Shown: positions 13,255-26,033 of the stretch, in pieces
Layout of the letters: every line of letters starts with the position of its first letter
Numbering within the stretch: position 1 is the stretch's first letter
NCBI GenBank assembly: GCA_003117195.1
Contig: BDSI01000001.1
Location: forward strand, 1,364,001 to 1,428,000
Direction of reading: 5' to 3'
Length of the DNA: 64,000 bases
DNA from: Eudorina sp. 2006-703-Eu-15
Lineage: Eukaryota > Chlorophyta > Chlorophyceae > Chlamydomonadales > Volvocaceae
The notes under the pieces: model-generated
Databases searched by the model: none
What the model saw: only the letters and a program-made list of their open reading frames with translations
What the model was told of the DNA's origin: nothing
Made by a program: the position numbers and the translations under genes

Positions 13255-13852
13255 TATCCTCACCCGTTTCCAGTACTCCCTCCGCTATCTCGATGACCTC
13301 CTCTCCCTGCACAACCCCTGTATCGGCGCCTACCTCTCCCGCGCCACGGTTACTGGCAACCTCCACGGCATCTACCCGCCCGAGCTCTCCGTCACCCCGC
13401 AACGCCATGACCATCTCCCCGCCGGCTCCATCCCCTTCCTGGACATCCTCCTCGTTCACAGCCCCCACGCTGGCCGCCGCCGCTACCTCACCCAACTTTA
13501 CGACAAACGCGTGCAACCCGCCTTCGCCAGCGTCCGCCTCTCCCGCTTTGTCGCCCGCGACTCCAACGTCAACGAGGCCTGCAAGCGCAACATCTTCACG
13601 GGCCAGTTCCACCGCCTTCGGCGGGTCATCTCCTGCCCCGATAATTTCTGTGCCGAAATCGCCCTCCTCATCCGCGCCCTCGTTGCCCAAGGCTACCCGC
13701 GCAAGCACCTCCTCGCCCAGTTCGTCCACCTGCTGGCGGCCGTCCCCCAGACCTTCTACTTCGCGCGACGCTCCACCCACAAGGATATGCTGGCGGTCGT
13801 CCACACCCACCTGCGCAATCCCCCCGCCGCCCCGCCCGCCCCCGGCCCCTGA
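13255..13852 (+). pseudogene. Reverse transcriptase C-terminal fragment
   Basis: The open frame has about 198 retroelement codons. It begins near ILTRFQYSLRYLDDLLSLHN, where RYLDD is the catalytic Y-x-DD-type motif of reverse transcriptases. It continues with IYPPELSV, SIPFLDILL and LTQLYDKR, an order (YxDD, YP.EL, FLD, LYDKR) that I recognise from Penelope-like element RTs, then a thumb-like region including GQFHRLRRV and LLAQFVHLLAAV. Everything N-terminal to the YxDD block is missing because of 5' truncation. The frame is intact to its TGA, so insertion is fairly recent. The upstream in-frame codons belong to the satellite and are accidental. Confidence 0.7.
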
Positions 13853-14781
13853 CCGCCCGCTCCTTCGCCCCCGCACCAGCGGGGCGTCGGCGGCTATCCC
13901 CTCAATGTTCCAACGGGCGCTGCTGTGTGACGGCGTGGGTCTGTGTGACGGCGCGGGTCGGCTTCGGGCCCCTGCTGGGTTTCGCTCGCGTATGCCCTCC
14001 GGGCCGGCGTCGGGTTTCGTGTGAGAGTGCCCTCCGGCGCGCGGCCTCCGGGCCGGCCCGGCCATGTCGGCCCCCCCCCCACCTGTAACCGTTACGACGT
14101 CTTCGCCTCCCCGCCCCTCTCTCCCCCCCCCCCGCGCCACCTCACCCCGCACCTCACGTACCCATCGCAGCCCGCCCGACCGCCCTAGGCGCGCCACCAC
14201 GCGGCACCCCACATGCAGGGGCTGCCCCGCTACGACCGGGCACGGTGGGGAGCCATATCCCGAACGTGGCCCGCCACCCGGTCGTCCGTTCCCGTGTCCC
14301 TGCCCCATGCTTACTCCCCCTGTCGTACATGCCGTACATGTCGTACCGCCTCCCGTCCCCGTCCCATATCCCGCTTCCCCTCGTCCGCCCTGTCCTCTTT
14401 CGCGCCGCGCTGCCGCCCCGCCATTCTCGCATACTGCCTTCTTTCTGATGTTTGCTTTTGTCATTCTTCGCAATCGTTGCCACCCTCGCTCACTCCGTTC
14501 CTCGGCTTCCCTCCCTGCATCGCCATGGCCCTGGACATCGCTCGCGGCGCGGCTACTCCGTCTACCACCACAGGTCGGTAACGTATCTGTCCTTTCCGGG
14601 TTGGGTTGGGTTCGCAGTTTGCTTGTTGTGGCACTGCGGCAGCGCGGCCGCGCCGCCCCGCGCCCGCGCGCAGTCTCTATCTTTTCGTTTGCTCTGCAGG
14701 TACCGCACCCCGTAAGTATACTGCATTATGCTGGGTGTGCCCGGGTTCGTTCTACGGGTTTATTTATTTTTTTCAATTTAA
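13255..14781 (+). mobile_element. 5'-truncated Penelope-like retroelement inserted in the satellite
   Basis: The satellite unit is interrupted after ccccccgc at 13254 and resumes at 14782 with the same eight bases, an apparent 8 bp target duplication. The flanks on both sides are the same A-type unit, so they were one unit before insertion. The insert begins within a reverse transcriptase frame, has a stop at 13850-13852 and then about 930 bp of apparent 3' untranslated sequence ending in T-rich tttatttatttttttcaatt. The left truncation fits target-primed reverse transcription. No GIY-YIG nuclease frame is visible downstream of the RT, which would suit Naiad/Chlamys-type Penelope-like elements, whose nuclease is N-terminal; with the 5' part missing this cannot be tested here. 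Confidence 0.75.
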
Positions 14782-17700
14782 CCCCCCGCCATCCCCGTGG
14801 CATTCATACCAGCGACACCTCACCTGGGGTGCTAGCTGCCGCAGGCCCTGCTCGCCCAGCGCCAGCGCCAACGACGCAGCCGTTGGTCGCTGAACCCATG
14901 ACACCGCCCGGCGCGCCGCCTGAGCCGCCGCCCTGCCCACCCTACAGCGGACGAAGGGCGCCGCTCTCCGTTCACGAACAGCGCGGAAGTATGTGTGCAA
15001 GGGCGCGGCGAGTGCTCACGCCCGCGTGCATGGACAGTGTGGACAGCCTGGGGCCCCCTCCCCCCTTCTCATAGTGCACGAGTGAATGGTGCCCGCAGGG
15101 ACAGGTCATTGCTGCTATTACATGTGCCACACATTGGTTCATCGACTTGGTTCATCGATCCTTGTCCCCGTGCGTGGACAGCGTGGACATGCGCATGGAG
15201 CCAGGCCTGCACAGCTTGCCCCATCCTCCCCCCGCCGTCCCCGTGGCACCCATACCAGCGACACCGCACCTGGGGTGCTAGCTGCCGCAGGCCCTGCTCG
15301 CCCAGCGCCAGCGCCAACGATGCAGCCGTTGGTCGCTGAACCCATGACACCGCCCGGTGCGCCGCCCGAGCCGCCGCCCTGCCCACCCTACAGCGGACGA
15401 AGGGCGCCGCTCTCCGTTCACGAACAGCGCGGAAGTATGTGTGCAAGGGCGCGGCGAGTGCTCACGCCCGCGTGCGTGGACAGTGTGGACAGCCTGGGGC
15501 CCCCTCCCCCCTCTTTTCATAGTGCACGAGTGAATGGTGCCCGCAGGGACAGGTCATTGCTGCTATTACATGTGCCACACATTGGTTCATCGACTTGGTT
15601 CATCGATCCTTGTCCCCGTGCGTGGACAGCGTGGACATGCACATGGAGCCAGGCCTGCACAGCTTGCCCCACACCCCCCCGCCATCCCCGTGGCATTCAT
15701 ACCAGCGACACCTCACCTGGGGTGCTAGCTGCCGCAGGCCCTGCTCGCCCAGCGCCAGCGCCAACGACGCAGCCGTTGGTCGCTGAACCCATGACACCGC
15801 CCGGCGCGCCGCCCGAGCCGCCGCCCTGCCCACCCTACAGCGGACGAAGGGCGCCGCTCTCCGTTCACGAACAGCGCGGAAGTATGTGTGCAAGGGCGCG
15901 GCGAGTGCTCACGCCCGCGTGCATGGACAGTGTGGACAGCCTGGGGCCCCCTCCCCCCTTCTCATAGTGCACGAGTGAATGGTGCCCGCAGGGACAGGTC
16001 ATTGCTGCTATTACATGTGCCACACATTGGTTCATCGACTTGGTTCATCGATCCTTGTCCCCGTGCGTGGACAGCGTGGACATGCGCATGGAGCCAGGCC
16101 TGCACAGCTTGCCCCATCCTCCCCCCGCCGTCCCCGTGGCACCCATACCAGCGACACCGCACCTGGGGTGCTAGCTGCCGCAGGCCCTGCTCGCCCAGCG
16201 CCAGCGCCAACGATGCAGCCGTTGGTCGCTGAACCCATGACACCGCCCGGCGCGCCGCCTGAGCCGCCGCCCTGCCCACCCTACAGCGGACGAAGGGCGC
16301 CGCTCTCCGTTCACGAACAGCGCGGAAGTATGTGTGCAAGGGCGCGGCGAGTGCTCACGCCCGCGTGCATGGACAGTGTGGACAGCCTGGGGCCCCCTCC
16401 CCCCTTCTCATAGTGCACGAGTGAATGGTGCCCGCAGGGACAGGTCATTGCTGCTATTACATGTGCCACACATTGGTTCATCGACTTGGTTCATCGATCC
16501 TTGTCCCCGTGCGTGGACAGCGTGGACATGCGCATGGAGCCAGGCCTGCACAGCTTGCCCCATCCTCCCCCCGCCGTCCCCGTGGCACCCATACCAGCGA
16601 CACCGCACCTGGGGTGCTAGCTGCCGCAGGCCCTGCTCGCCCAGCGCCAGCGCCAACGATGCAGCCGTTGGTCGCTGAACCCATGACACCGCCCGGCGCG
16701 CCGCCTGAGCCGCCGCCCTGCCCACCCTACAGCGGACGAAGAGCGCCGCTCTCCGTTCACGAACAGCACAGAAGTATGTGTGCAAGGGCGCGGCGAGTGC
16801 TCACGCCCGCGTGCATGGACAGTGTGGACAGCCCCAGGCCCCCTCCCCCTTCTCAAAGCGCACGAGTGAATGGTGCCCGCAGGGACAGGTCATTGCTGCT
16901 ATTACATGTGCCACACATTGGTTCATCGATCCTTGTCCCCGTGCGTGGACAGCGTGGACATGCACATGGAGCCAGGCCTGCACAGCTTGCCCCACACCCC
17001 CCCGCCATCCCCGTGGCATTCATACCAGCGACACCTCACCTGGGGTGCTAGCTGCCGCAGGCCCTGCTCGCCCAGCGCCAGCGCCAACGACGCAGCCGTT
17101 GGTCGCTGAACCCATGACACCGCCCGGCGCGCCGCCCGAGCCGCCGCCCTGCCCACCCTACAGCGGACGAAGGGCGCCGCTCTCCGTTCACGAACAGCGC
17201 GGAAGTATGTGTGCAAGGGCGCGGCGAGTGCTCACGCCCGCGTGCGTGGACAGTGTGGACAGCCTGGGGCCCCCTCCCCCCTCTTTTCATAGTGCACGAG
17301 TGAATGGTGCCCGCAGGGACAGGTCATTGCTGCTATTACATGTGCCACACATTGGTTCATCGACTTGGTTCATCGATCCTTGTCCCCGTGCGTGGACAGC
17401 GTGGACATGCGCATGGAGCCAGGCCTGCACAGCTTGCCCCATCCTCCCCCGCCGTCCCCGTGGCACCCATACCAGCGACACCGCACCTGGGGTGCTAGCT
17501 GCCGCAGGCCCTGCTCGCCCAGCGCCAGCGCCAACGATGCAGCCGTTGGTCGCTGAACCCATGACACCGCCCGGCGCGCCGCCTGAGCCGCCGCCCTGCC
17601 CACCCTACAGCGGACGAAGAGCGCCGCTCTCCGTTCACGAACAGCACAGAAGTATGTGTGCAAGGGCGCGGCGAGTGCTCACGCCCGCGTGCATGGACAG

Positions 17701-20700
17701 TGTGGACAGCCCCAGGCCCCCTCCCCCCTTCTCATAGCGCACGAGTGAATGGTGCCCGCAGGGACAGGTCATTGCTGCTATTACATGTGCCACACATTGG
17801 TTCATCGACTTGGTTCATCGATCCTTGTCCCCGTGCGTGGACAGCGTGGACATGCACATGGAGCCAGGCCTGCACAGCTTGCCCCACACCCCCCCGCCAT
17901 CCCCGTGGCATTCATACCAGCGACACCTCACCTGGGGTGCTAGCTGCCGCAGGCCCTGCTCGCCCAGCGCCAGCGCCAACGACGCAGCCGTTGGTCGCTG
18001 AACCCATGACACCGCCCGGCGCGCCGCCCGAGCCGCCGCCCTGCCCACCCTACAGCGGACGAAGGGCGCCGCTCTCCGTTCACGAACAGCGCGGAAGTAT
18101 GTGTGCAAGGGCGCGGCGAGTGCTCACGCCCGCGTGCATGGACAGTGTGGACAGCCTGGGGCCCCCTCCCCCCTTCTCATAGTGCACGAGTGAATGGTGC
18201 CCGCAGGGACAGGTCATTGCTGCTATTACATGTGCCACACATTGGTTCATCGACTTGGTTCATCGATCCTTGTCCCCGTGCGTGGACAGCGTGGACATGC
18301 GCATGGAGCCAGGCCTGCACAGCTTGCCCCATCCTCCCCCCGCCGTCCCCGTGGCACCCATACCAGCGACACCGCACCTGGGGTGCTAGCTGCCGCAGGC
18401 CCTGCTCGCCCAGCGCCAGCGCCAACGATGCAGCCGTTGGTCGCTGAACCCATGACACCGCCCGGCGCGCCGCCTGAGCCGCCGCCCTGCCCACCCTACA
18501 GCGGACGAAGGGCGCCGCTCTCCGTTCACGAACAGCGCGGAAGTATGTGTGCAAGGGCGCGGCGAGTGCTCACGCCCGCGTGCGTGGACAGTGTGGACAG
18601 CCCCAGGCCCCCTCCCCCCTTCTCAAAGCGCACGAGTGAATGGTGCCCGCAGGGACAGGTCATTGCTGCTATTACATGTGCCACACATTGGTTCATCGAC
18701 TTGGTTCATCGATCCTTGTCCCCGTGCGTGGACAGCGTGGACATGCACATGGAGCCAGGCCTGCACAGCTTGCCCCACACCCCCCCGCCATCCCCGTGGC
18801 ATTCATACCAGCGACACCTCACCTGGGGTGCTAGCTGCCGCAGGCCCTGCTCGCCCAGCGCCAGCGCCAACGACGCAGCCGTTGGTCGCTGAACCCATGA
18901 CACCGCCCGGCGCGCCGCCCGAGCCGCCGCCCTGCCCACCCTACAGCGGACGAAGGGCGCCGCTCTCCGTTCACGAACAGCGCGGAAGTATGTGTGCAAG
19001 GGCGCGGCGAGTGCTCACGCCCGCGTGCATGGACAGTGTGGACAGCCTGGGGCCCCCTCCCCCCTTCTCATAGTGCACGAGTGAATGGTGCCCGCAGGGA
19101 CAGGTCATTGCTGCTATTACATGTGCCACACATTGGTTCATCGACTTGGTTCATCGATCCTTGTCCCCGTGCGTGGACAGCGTGGACATGCACATGGAGC
19201 CAGGCCTGCACAGCTTGCCCCACACACCCCCCGCCGTCCCCGTGGCACCCATACCAGCGACACCGCACCTGGGGTGCTAGCTGCCGCAGGCCCTGCTCGC
19301 CCAGCGCCAGCGCCAACGACGCAGCCGTTGGTCGCTGAACCCATGACACCGCCCGGTGCGCCGCCCGAGCCGCCGCCCTGCCCACCCTACAGCGGACGAA
19401 GGGCGCCGCTCTCCGTTCACGAACAGCACAGAAGTATGTGTGCAAGGGCGCGGCGAGTGCTCACGCCCGCGTGCGTGGACAGTGTGGACAGCCTGGGGCC
19501 CCCTCCCCCTTCTCATAGCGCACGAGTGAATGGTGCCCGCAGGGACAGGTCATTGCTGCTATTACATGTGCCACACATTGGTTCATCGACTTGGTTCATC
19601 GATCCTTGTCCCCGTGCGTGGACAGCGTGGACATGCACATGGAGCCAGGCCTGCACAGCTTGCCCCACACCCCCCCGCCATCCCCGTGGCATTCATACCA
19701 GCGACACCTCACCTGGGGTGCTAGCTGCCGCAGGCCCTGCTCGCCCAGCGCCAGCGCCAACGACGCAGCCGTTGGTCGCTGAACCCATGACACCGCCCGG
19801 CGCGCCGCCCGAGCCGCCGCCCTGCCCACCCTACAGCGGACGAAGGGCGCCGCTCTCCGTTCACGAACAGCGCGGAAGTATGTGTGCAAGGGCGCGGCGA
19901 GTGCTCACGCCCGCGTGCGTGGACAGTGTGGACAGCCTGGGGCCCCCTCCCCCCTTCTCATAGCGCACGAGTGAATGGTGCCCGCAGGGACAGGTCATTG
20001 CTGCTATTACATGTGCCACACATTGGTTCATCGACTTGGTTCATCGATCCTTGTCCCCGTGCGTGGACAGCGTGGACATGCACATGGAGCCAGGCCTGCA
20101 CAGCTTGCCCCACACCCCCCCGCCATCCCCGTGGCACCCATACCAGCGACACCGCACCTGGGGTGCTAGCTGCCGCAGGCCCTGCTCGCCCAGCGCCAGC
20201 GCCAACGATGCAGCCGTTGGTCGCTGAACCCATGACACCGCCCGGCGCGCCGCCTGAGCCGCCGCCCTGCCCACCCTACAGCGGACGAAGAGCGCCGCTC
20301 TCCGTTCACGAACAGCACAGAAGTATGTGTGCAAGGGCGCGGCGAGTGCTCACGCCCGCGTGCATGGACAGTGTGGACAGCCCCAGGCCCCCTCCCCCCT
20401 TCTCAAAGCGCACGAGTGAATGGTGCCCGCAGGGACAGGTCATTGCTGCTATTACATGTGCCACACATTGGTTCATCGATCCTTGTCCCCGTGCGTGGAC
20501 AGCGTGGACATGCACATGGAGCCAGGCCTGCACAGCTTGCCCCACACCCCCCGCCATCCCCGTGGCATTCATACCAGCGACACCTCACCTGGGGTGCTAG
20601 CTGCCGCAGGCCCTGCTCGCCCAGCGCCAGCGCCAACGACGCAGCCGTTGGTCGCTGAACCCATGACACCGCCCGGCGCGCCGCCCGAGCCGCCGCCCTG

Positions 20701-23700
20701 CCCACCCTACAGCGGACGAAGGGCGCCGCTCTCCGTTCACGAACAGCGCGGAAGTATGTGTGCAAGGGCGCGGCGAGTGCTCACGCCCGCGTGCGTGGAC
20801 AGTGTGGACAGCCTGGGGCCCCCTCCCCCCTCTTTTCATAGTGCACGAGTGAATGGTGCCCGCAGGGACAGGTCATTGCTGCTATTACATGTGCCACACA
20901 TTGGTTCATCGACTTGGTTCATCGATCCTTGTCCCCGTGCGTGGACAGCGTGGACATGCGCATGGAGCCAGGCCTGCACAGCTTGCCCCATCCTCCCCCC
21001 GCCGTCCCCGTGGCACCCATACCAGCGACACCGCACCTGGGGTGCTAGCTGCCGCAGGCCCTGCTCGCCCAGCGCCAGCGCCAACGATGCAGCCGTTGGT
21101 CGCTGAACCCATGACACCGCCCGGCGCGCCGCCTGAGCCGCCGCCCTGCCCACCCTACAGCGGACGAAGAGCGCCGCTCTCCGTTCACGAACAGCACAGA
21201 AGTATGTGTGCAAGGGCGCGGCGAGTGCTCACGCCCGCGTGCATGGACAGTGTGGACAGCCCCAGGCCCCCTCCCCCCTTCTCATAGCGCACGAGTGAAT
21301 GGTGCCGCAGGGACAGGTCATTGCTGCTATTACATGTGCCACACATTGGTTCATCGACTTGGTTCATCGATCCTTGTCCCCGTGCGTGGACAGCGTGGAC
21401 ATGCACATGGAGCCAGGCCTGCACAGCTTGCCCCACACCCCCCCGCCATCCCCGTGGCATTCATACCAGCGACACCTCACCTGGGGTGCTAGCTGCCGCA
21501 GGCCCTGCTCGCCCAGCGCCAGCGCCAACGACGCAGCCGTTGGTCGCTGAACCCATGACACCGCCCGGCGCGCCGCCCGAGCCGCCGCCCTGCCCACCCT
21601 ACAGCGGACGAAGGGCGCCGCTCTCCGTTCACGAACAGCGCGGAAGTATGTGTGCAAGGGCGCGGCGAGTGCTCACGCCCGCGTGCATGGACAGTGTGGA
21701 CAGCCTGGGGCCCCCTCCCCCCTTCTCATAGTGCACGAGTGAATGGTGCCCGCAGGGACAGGTCATTGCTGCTATTACATGTGCCACACATTGGTTCATC
21801 GACTTGGTTCATCGATCCTTGTCCCCGTGCGTGGACAGCGTGGACATGCGCATGGAGCCAGGCCTGCACAGCTTGCCCCATCCTCCCCCCGCCGTCCCCG
21901 TGGCACCCATACCAGCGACACCGCACCTGGGGTGCTAGCTGCCGCAGGCCCTGCTCGCCCAGCGCCAGCGCCAACGATGCAGCCGTTGGTCGCTGAACCC
22001 ATGACACCGCCCGGCGCGCCGCCTGAGCCGCCGCCCTGCCCACCCTACAGCGGACGAAGGGCGCCGCTCTCCGTTCACGAACAGCGCGGAAGTATGTGTG
22101 CAAGGGCGCGGCGAGTGCTCACGCCCGCGTGCGTGGACAGTGTGGACAGCCCCAGGCCCCCTCCCCCCTTCTCAAAGCGCACGAGTGAATGGTGCCCGCA
22201 GGGACAGGTCATTGCTGCTATTACATGTGCCACACATTGGTTCATCGACTTGGTTCATCGATCCTTGTCCCCGTGCGTGGACAGCGTGGACATGCACATG
22301 GAGCCAGGCCTGCACAGCTTGCCCCACACCCCCCGCCATCCCCGTGGCATTCATACCAGCGACACCTCACCTGGGGTGCTAGCTGCCGCAGGCCCTGCTC
22401 GCCCAGCGCCAGCGCCAACGACGCAGCCGTTGGTCGCTGAACCCATGACACCGCCCGGCGCGCCGCCCGAGCCGCCGCCCTGCCCACCCTACAGCGGACG
22501 AAGGGCGCCGCTCTCCGTTCACGAACAGCGCGGAAGTATGTGTGCAAGGGCGCGGCGAGTGCTCACGCCCGCGTGCATGGACAGTGTGGACAGCCTGGGG
22601 CCCCCTCCCCCCTTCTCATAGTGCACGAGTGAATGGTGCCCGCAGGGACAGGTCATTGCTGCTATTACATGTGCCACACATTGGTTCATCGACTTGGTTC
22701 ATCGATCCTTGTCCCCGTGCGTGGACAGCGTGGACATGCACATGGAGCCAGGCCTGCACAGCTTGCCCCACACACCCCCCGCCGTCCCCGTGGCACCCAT
22801 ACCAGCGACACCGCACCTGGGGTGCTAGCTGCCGCAGGCCCTGCTCGCCCAGCGCCAGCGCCAACGACGCAGCCGTTGGTCGCTGAACCCATGACACCGC
22901 CCGGTGCGCCGCCCGAGCCGCCGCCCTGCCCACCCTACAGCGGACGAAGGGCGCCGCTCTCCGTTCACGAACAGCACAGAAGTATGTGTGCAAGGGCGCG
23001 GCGAGTGCTCACGCCCGCGTGCGTGGACAGTGTGGACAGCCTGGGGCCCCCTCCCCCCTTCTCATAGCGCACGAGTGAATGGTGCCCGCAGGGACAGGTC
23101 ATTGCTGCTATTACATGTGCCACACATTGGTTCATCGACTTGGTTCATCGATCCTTGTCCCCGTGCGTGGACAGCGTGGACATGCACATGGAGCCAGGCC
23201 TGCACAGCTTGCCCCACACCCCCCCGCCATCCCCGTGGCATTCATACCAGCGACACCTCACCTGGGGTGCTAGCTGCCGCAGGCCCTGCTCGCCCAGCGC
23301 CAGCGCCAACGACGCAGCCGTTGGTCGCTGAACCCATGACACCGCCCGGCGCGCCGCCCGAGCCGCCGCCCTGCCCACCCTACAGCGGACGAAGGGCGCC
23401 GCTCTCCGTTCACGAACAGCGCGGAAGTATGTGTGCAAGGGCGCGGCGAGTGCTCACGCCCGCGTGCATGGACAGTGTGGACAGCCTGGGGCCCCCTCCC
23501 CCCTTCTCATAGTGCACGAGTGAATGGTGCCCGCAGGGACAGGTCATTGCTGCTATTACATGTGCCACACATTGGTTCATCGACTTGGTTCATCGATCCT
23601 TGTCCCCGTGCGTGGACAGCGTGGACATGCACATGGAGCCAGGCCTGCACAGCTTGCCCCACACACCCCCCGCCGTCCCCGTGGCACCCATACCAGCGAC

Positions 23701-25131
23701 ACCGCACCTGGGGTGCTAGCTGCCGCAGGCCCTGCTCGCCCAGCGCCAGCGCCAACGACGCAGCCGTTGGTCGCTGAACCCATGACACCGCCCGGTGCGC
23801 CGCCCGAGCCGCCGCCCTGCCCACCCTACAGCGGACGAAGGGCGCCGCTCTCCGTTCACGAACAGCACAGAAGTATGTGTGCAAGGGCGCGGCGAGTGCT
23901 CACGCCCGCGTGCGTGGACAGTGTGGACAGCCTGGGGCCCCCTCCCCCTTCTCATAGCGCACGAGTGAATGGTGCCCGCAGGGACAGGTCATTGCTGCTA
24001 TTACATGTGCCACACATTGGTTCATCGACTTGGTTCATCGATCCTTGTCCCCGTGCGTGGACAGCGTGGACATGCGCATGGAGCCAGGCCTGCACAGCTT
24101 GCCCCATCCTCCCCCCGCCGTCCCCGTGGCACCCATACCAGCGACACCGCACCTGGGGTGCTAGCTGCCGCAGGCCCTGCTCGCCCAGCGCCAGCGCCAA
24201 CGATGCAGCCGTTGGTCGCTGAACCCATGACACCGCCCGGCGCGCCGCCTGAGCCGCCGCCCTGCCCACCCTACAGCGGACGAAGGGCGCCGCTCTCCGT
24301 TCACGAACAGCACAGAAGTATGTGTTCAAGGGCGCGGCGAGTGCTCACGCCCGCGTGCGTGGACAGTGTGGACAGCCCCAGGCCCCCTCCCCCCTTCTCA
24401 AAGCGCACGAGTGAATGGTGCCCGCAGGGACAGGTCATTGCTGCTATTACATGTGCCACACATTGGTTCATCGATCCTTGTCCCCGTGCGTGGACAGCGT
24501 GGACATGCACATGGAGCCAGGCCTGCACAGCTTGCCCCACACCCCCCCGCCATCCCCGTGGCATTCATACCAGCGACACCTCACCTGGGGTGCTAGCTGC
24601 CGCAGGCCCTGCTCGCCCAGCGCCAGCGCCAACGACGCAGCCGTTGGTCGCTGAACCCATGACACCGCCCGGCGCGCCGCCTGAGCCGCCGCCCTGCCCA
24701 CCCTACAGCGGACGAAGGGCGCCGCTCTCCGTTCACGAACAGCGCGGAAGTATGTGTGCAAGGGCGCGGCGAGTGCTCACGCCCGCGTGCATGGACAGTG
24801 TGGACAGCCCCAGGCCCCCTCCCCCCTTCTCAAAGCGCACGAGTGAATGGTGCCCGCAGGGACAGGTCATTGCTGCTATTACATGTGCCACACATTGGTT
24901 CATCGATCCTTGTCCCCTTGCGTTGACAGTGTGGACATGCGCATGGAGCCAGGCCTGCACAGCTTGCCCCATCCTTCCCCCGCCGTCCCCGTGGCACCCA
25001 TACCAGCGACACCTCACCTGGGGTGCTAGCTGCCGCAGGCCCTGCTCGCCCAGCGCCAGCGCCAGATACTGCACTTGGCTGAGCCTCTGTACCCCTCGAG
25101 CGCCACAGCAGGAAGTGTGTCCTCCTTCTTC

Positions 25132-25367
25132 TCATCTAACTTGGACAGCTTTCACGGTGCCTTCCTTGAGATCAGGATGCGACGCTATTCTGTGAATTTC
25201 AAGGCAATTATCTCGGTCGCACAGGTGCTTGTCACAGCCATAATTGGTTATAACCTTAGGTCTGTTATCTGATCCGCGACAGTCGGGGTTAGCGCAGCGG
25301 CCCCTCGCTGCCACTAACACGGGAAATTGTCGGTTGTAGTGGCATTCACTGTGAGCAATACTACTGC
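25132..25367 (-). pseudogene. piggyBac-like transposase C-terminal cysteine-rich end (relic)
   Basis: Minus-strand frame open from about 25367 to a TGA at 25132. It contains RCANPDC, then YGCDKHLC, then DNCLEIHR: a C-x4-C ... C-x4-C-x3/4-C-x3-H spacing resembling the RING-like zinc-binding C-terminus of piggyBac transposases, where LC...C...YH is typical. Upstream on the same strand a TAG interrupts the frame, and no DDE core is recognisable toward 26 kb. A terminal exon is possible because a CAG acceptor lies near 25367. It directly abuts the end of the satellite. Another small zinc-binding protein is the alternative. Confidence 0.4.
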
Positions 25368-25556
25368 TGGATAGCTAGACTATAACTTAGTAAAGTTTTC
25401 CGACTAAGACATTCCACCAGGGACACTTGGTTGTTGCGACGGTCATTGTACGGTCAACATTCCTGTAATAGTTTGTTGCCCTACGAACTGGCAACCAATA
25501 TGTGTCATTAACAATTAAATAAACATAGGTTTGAACTACTTAACTACGATTTAACG

Positions 25557-25860
25557 GGGTCGGTTACCGAGTGCCGAGTTGGGTCGGTTGGGACCTTGTC
25601 CGACTACAGGGTGAGCAATGCCTTGATAAATTGCTCCCATGGGGATTGGCAAACGATAACATTCACAAACATGATAGTAAAGGCATTTGCGAAAAGTTGG
25701 GTTCGGTTACCGGGACCGGTTACCGACTACCGAGGAGGCCGGTTCGGGCACTGCCCTTTGGGGTCCCGACCGAGGTGCCCCACCGCCCAGTAACCGACCC
25801 AGGGGGGTCGGTAGGCCGACCCCGGAAGGTCGGTAACCGGGGGGTAACCGGGGTGTTTTA
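25557..25860. repeat. GGTTACCG-type inverted and direct repeats
   Basis: The element cggttaccg and variants (ggtcggttaccgag, ccgggaccggttaccgac, taaccgaccc, ggtcggtaaccgg, ggtaaccggggtg) occurs at least seven times on both strands, giving several potential stem-loops. GC-rich with no credible coding frame. Confidence 0.7.
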
Positions 25861-25871
25861 TGCCATAGGGA

Positions 25872-25928
25872 TTCGTTGTGGAGACAATTCGTTTTAGGCG
25901 CCCTACAACGAATTTTCTCCACAACGAA
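25872..25928. repeat. Hairpin with 22 bp arms, AACGAA-rich
   Basis: Bases 25872-25893 and 25907-25928 are reverse complements with one mismatch, separated by 13 bases. Both arms end in ttcgtt/aacgaa, and aacgaaggcct follows immediately, the same core that forms palindromes at 43.3-43.4 kb. Confidence 0.85.
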
Positions 25929-25948
25929 GGCCTCTAAAACGAAGCAGT

Positions 25949-26011
25949 TACGAACGAGTTACGAACGAGTTACGAATGAGTTACGAACGCCGAAACGAAT
26001 GAGTTACGAAC
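25949..26011. repeat. gagttacgaac short tandem repeat
   Basis: About five copies of the 11 bp unit gagttacgaac (variant gagttacgaat), with one unit separated by gccgaaacgaat. Directly adjoins the AACGAA hairpin. Confidence 0.85.
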
Positions 26012-26033
26012 AAATGGGGGGTGCGTTTTCCCA

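Larger units (their letters stand above)
3214..25064. repeat. Satellite DNA array, 46 units of 433-448 bp
   Basis: The anchor atggtgcccgcagggacagg recurs 46 times head to tail in one orientation, from about 3375 to 24846. The array opens with a partial unit at about 3214 and breaks off inside a unit at 25064. Excluding one 1.5 kb insertion it totals about 20.3 kb. Units fall into two length classes because a 13 bp segment (ttggttcatcgac) is either single or doubled. Units are GC-rich, each contains two versions of a gtggacag[tc]gtggaca motif, and a C-tract varies from about 5 to 10 bases. The first and last units are the most diverged, as usual at satellite edges. Long open frames run across units in several frames on both strands, but they end at recurrent stops (catagcgcacgagtga) and differ between neighbours, so I do not call genes. 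A centromeric, subtelomeric or heterochromatic role is possible but not shown. Confidence 0.97.

Noticed and set aside
12660..14024. A 454-codon frame crossing from satellite into the retroelement insertion
   Set aside because: It is an accidental fusion of a satellite frame with an out-of-frame reading of the RT region; the real RT signature is in another frame.
3214..25064. Many long open frames (up to 408 codons inside pure satellite) on both strands of the satellite array
   Set aside because: They arise from a GC-rich repeat with few stops, differ in length between units according to C-tract length, occur in several frames at once and show no domain. The array is better read as non-coding satellite.
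3214..25064. CRISPR array or 5S rDNA array as an explanation of the tandem repeat
   Set aside because: Whole 440 bp units repeat rather than short repeats with unique spacers, the context is eukaryotic, and no 5S-like sequence or pol III box with T-run terminator was seen.
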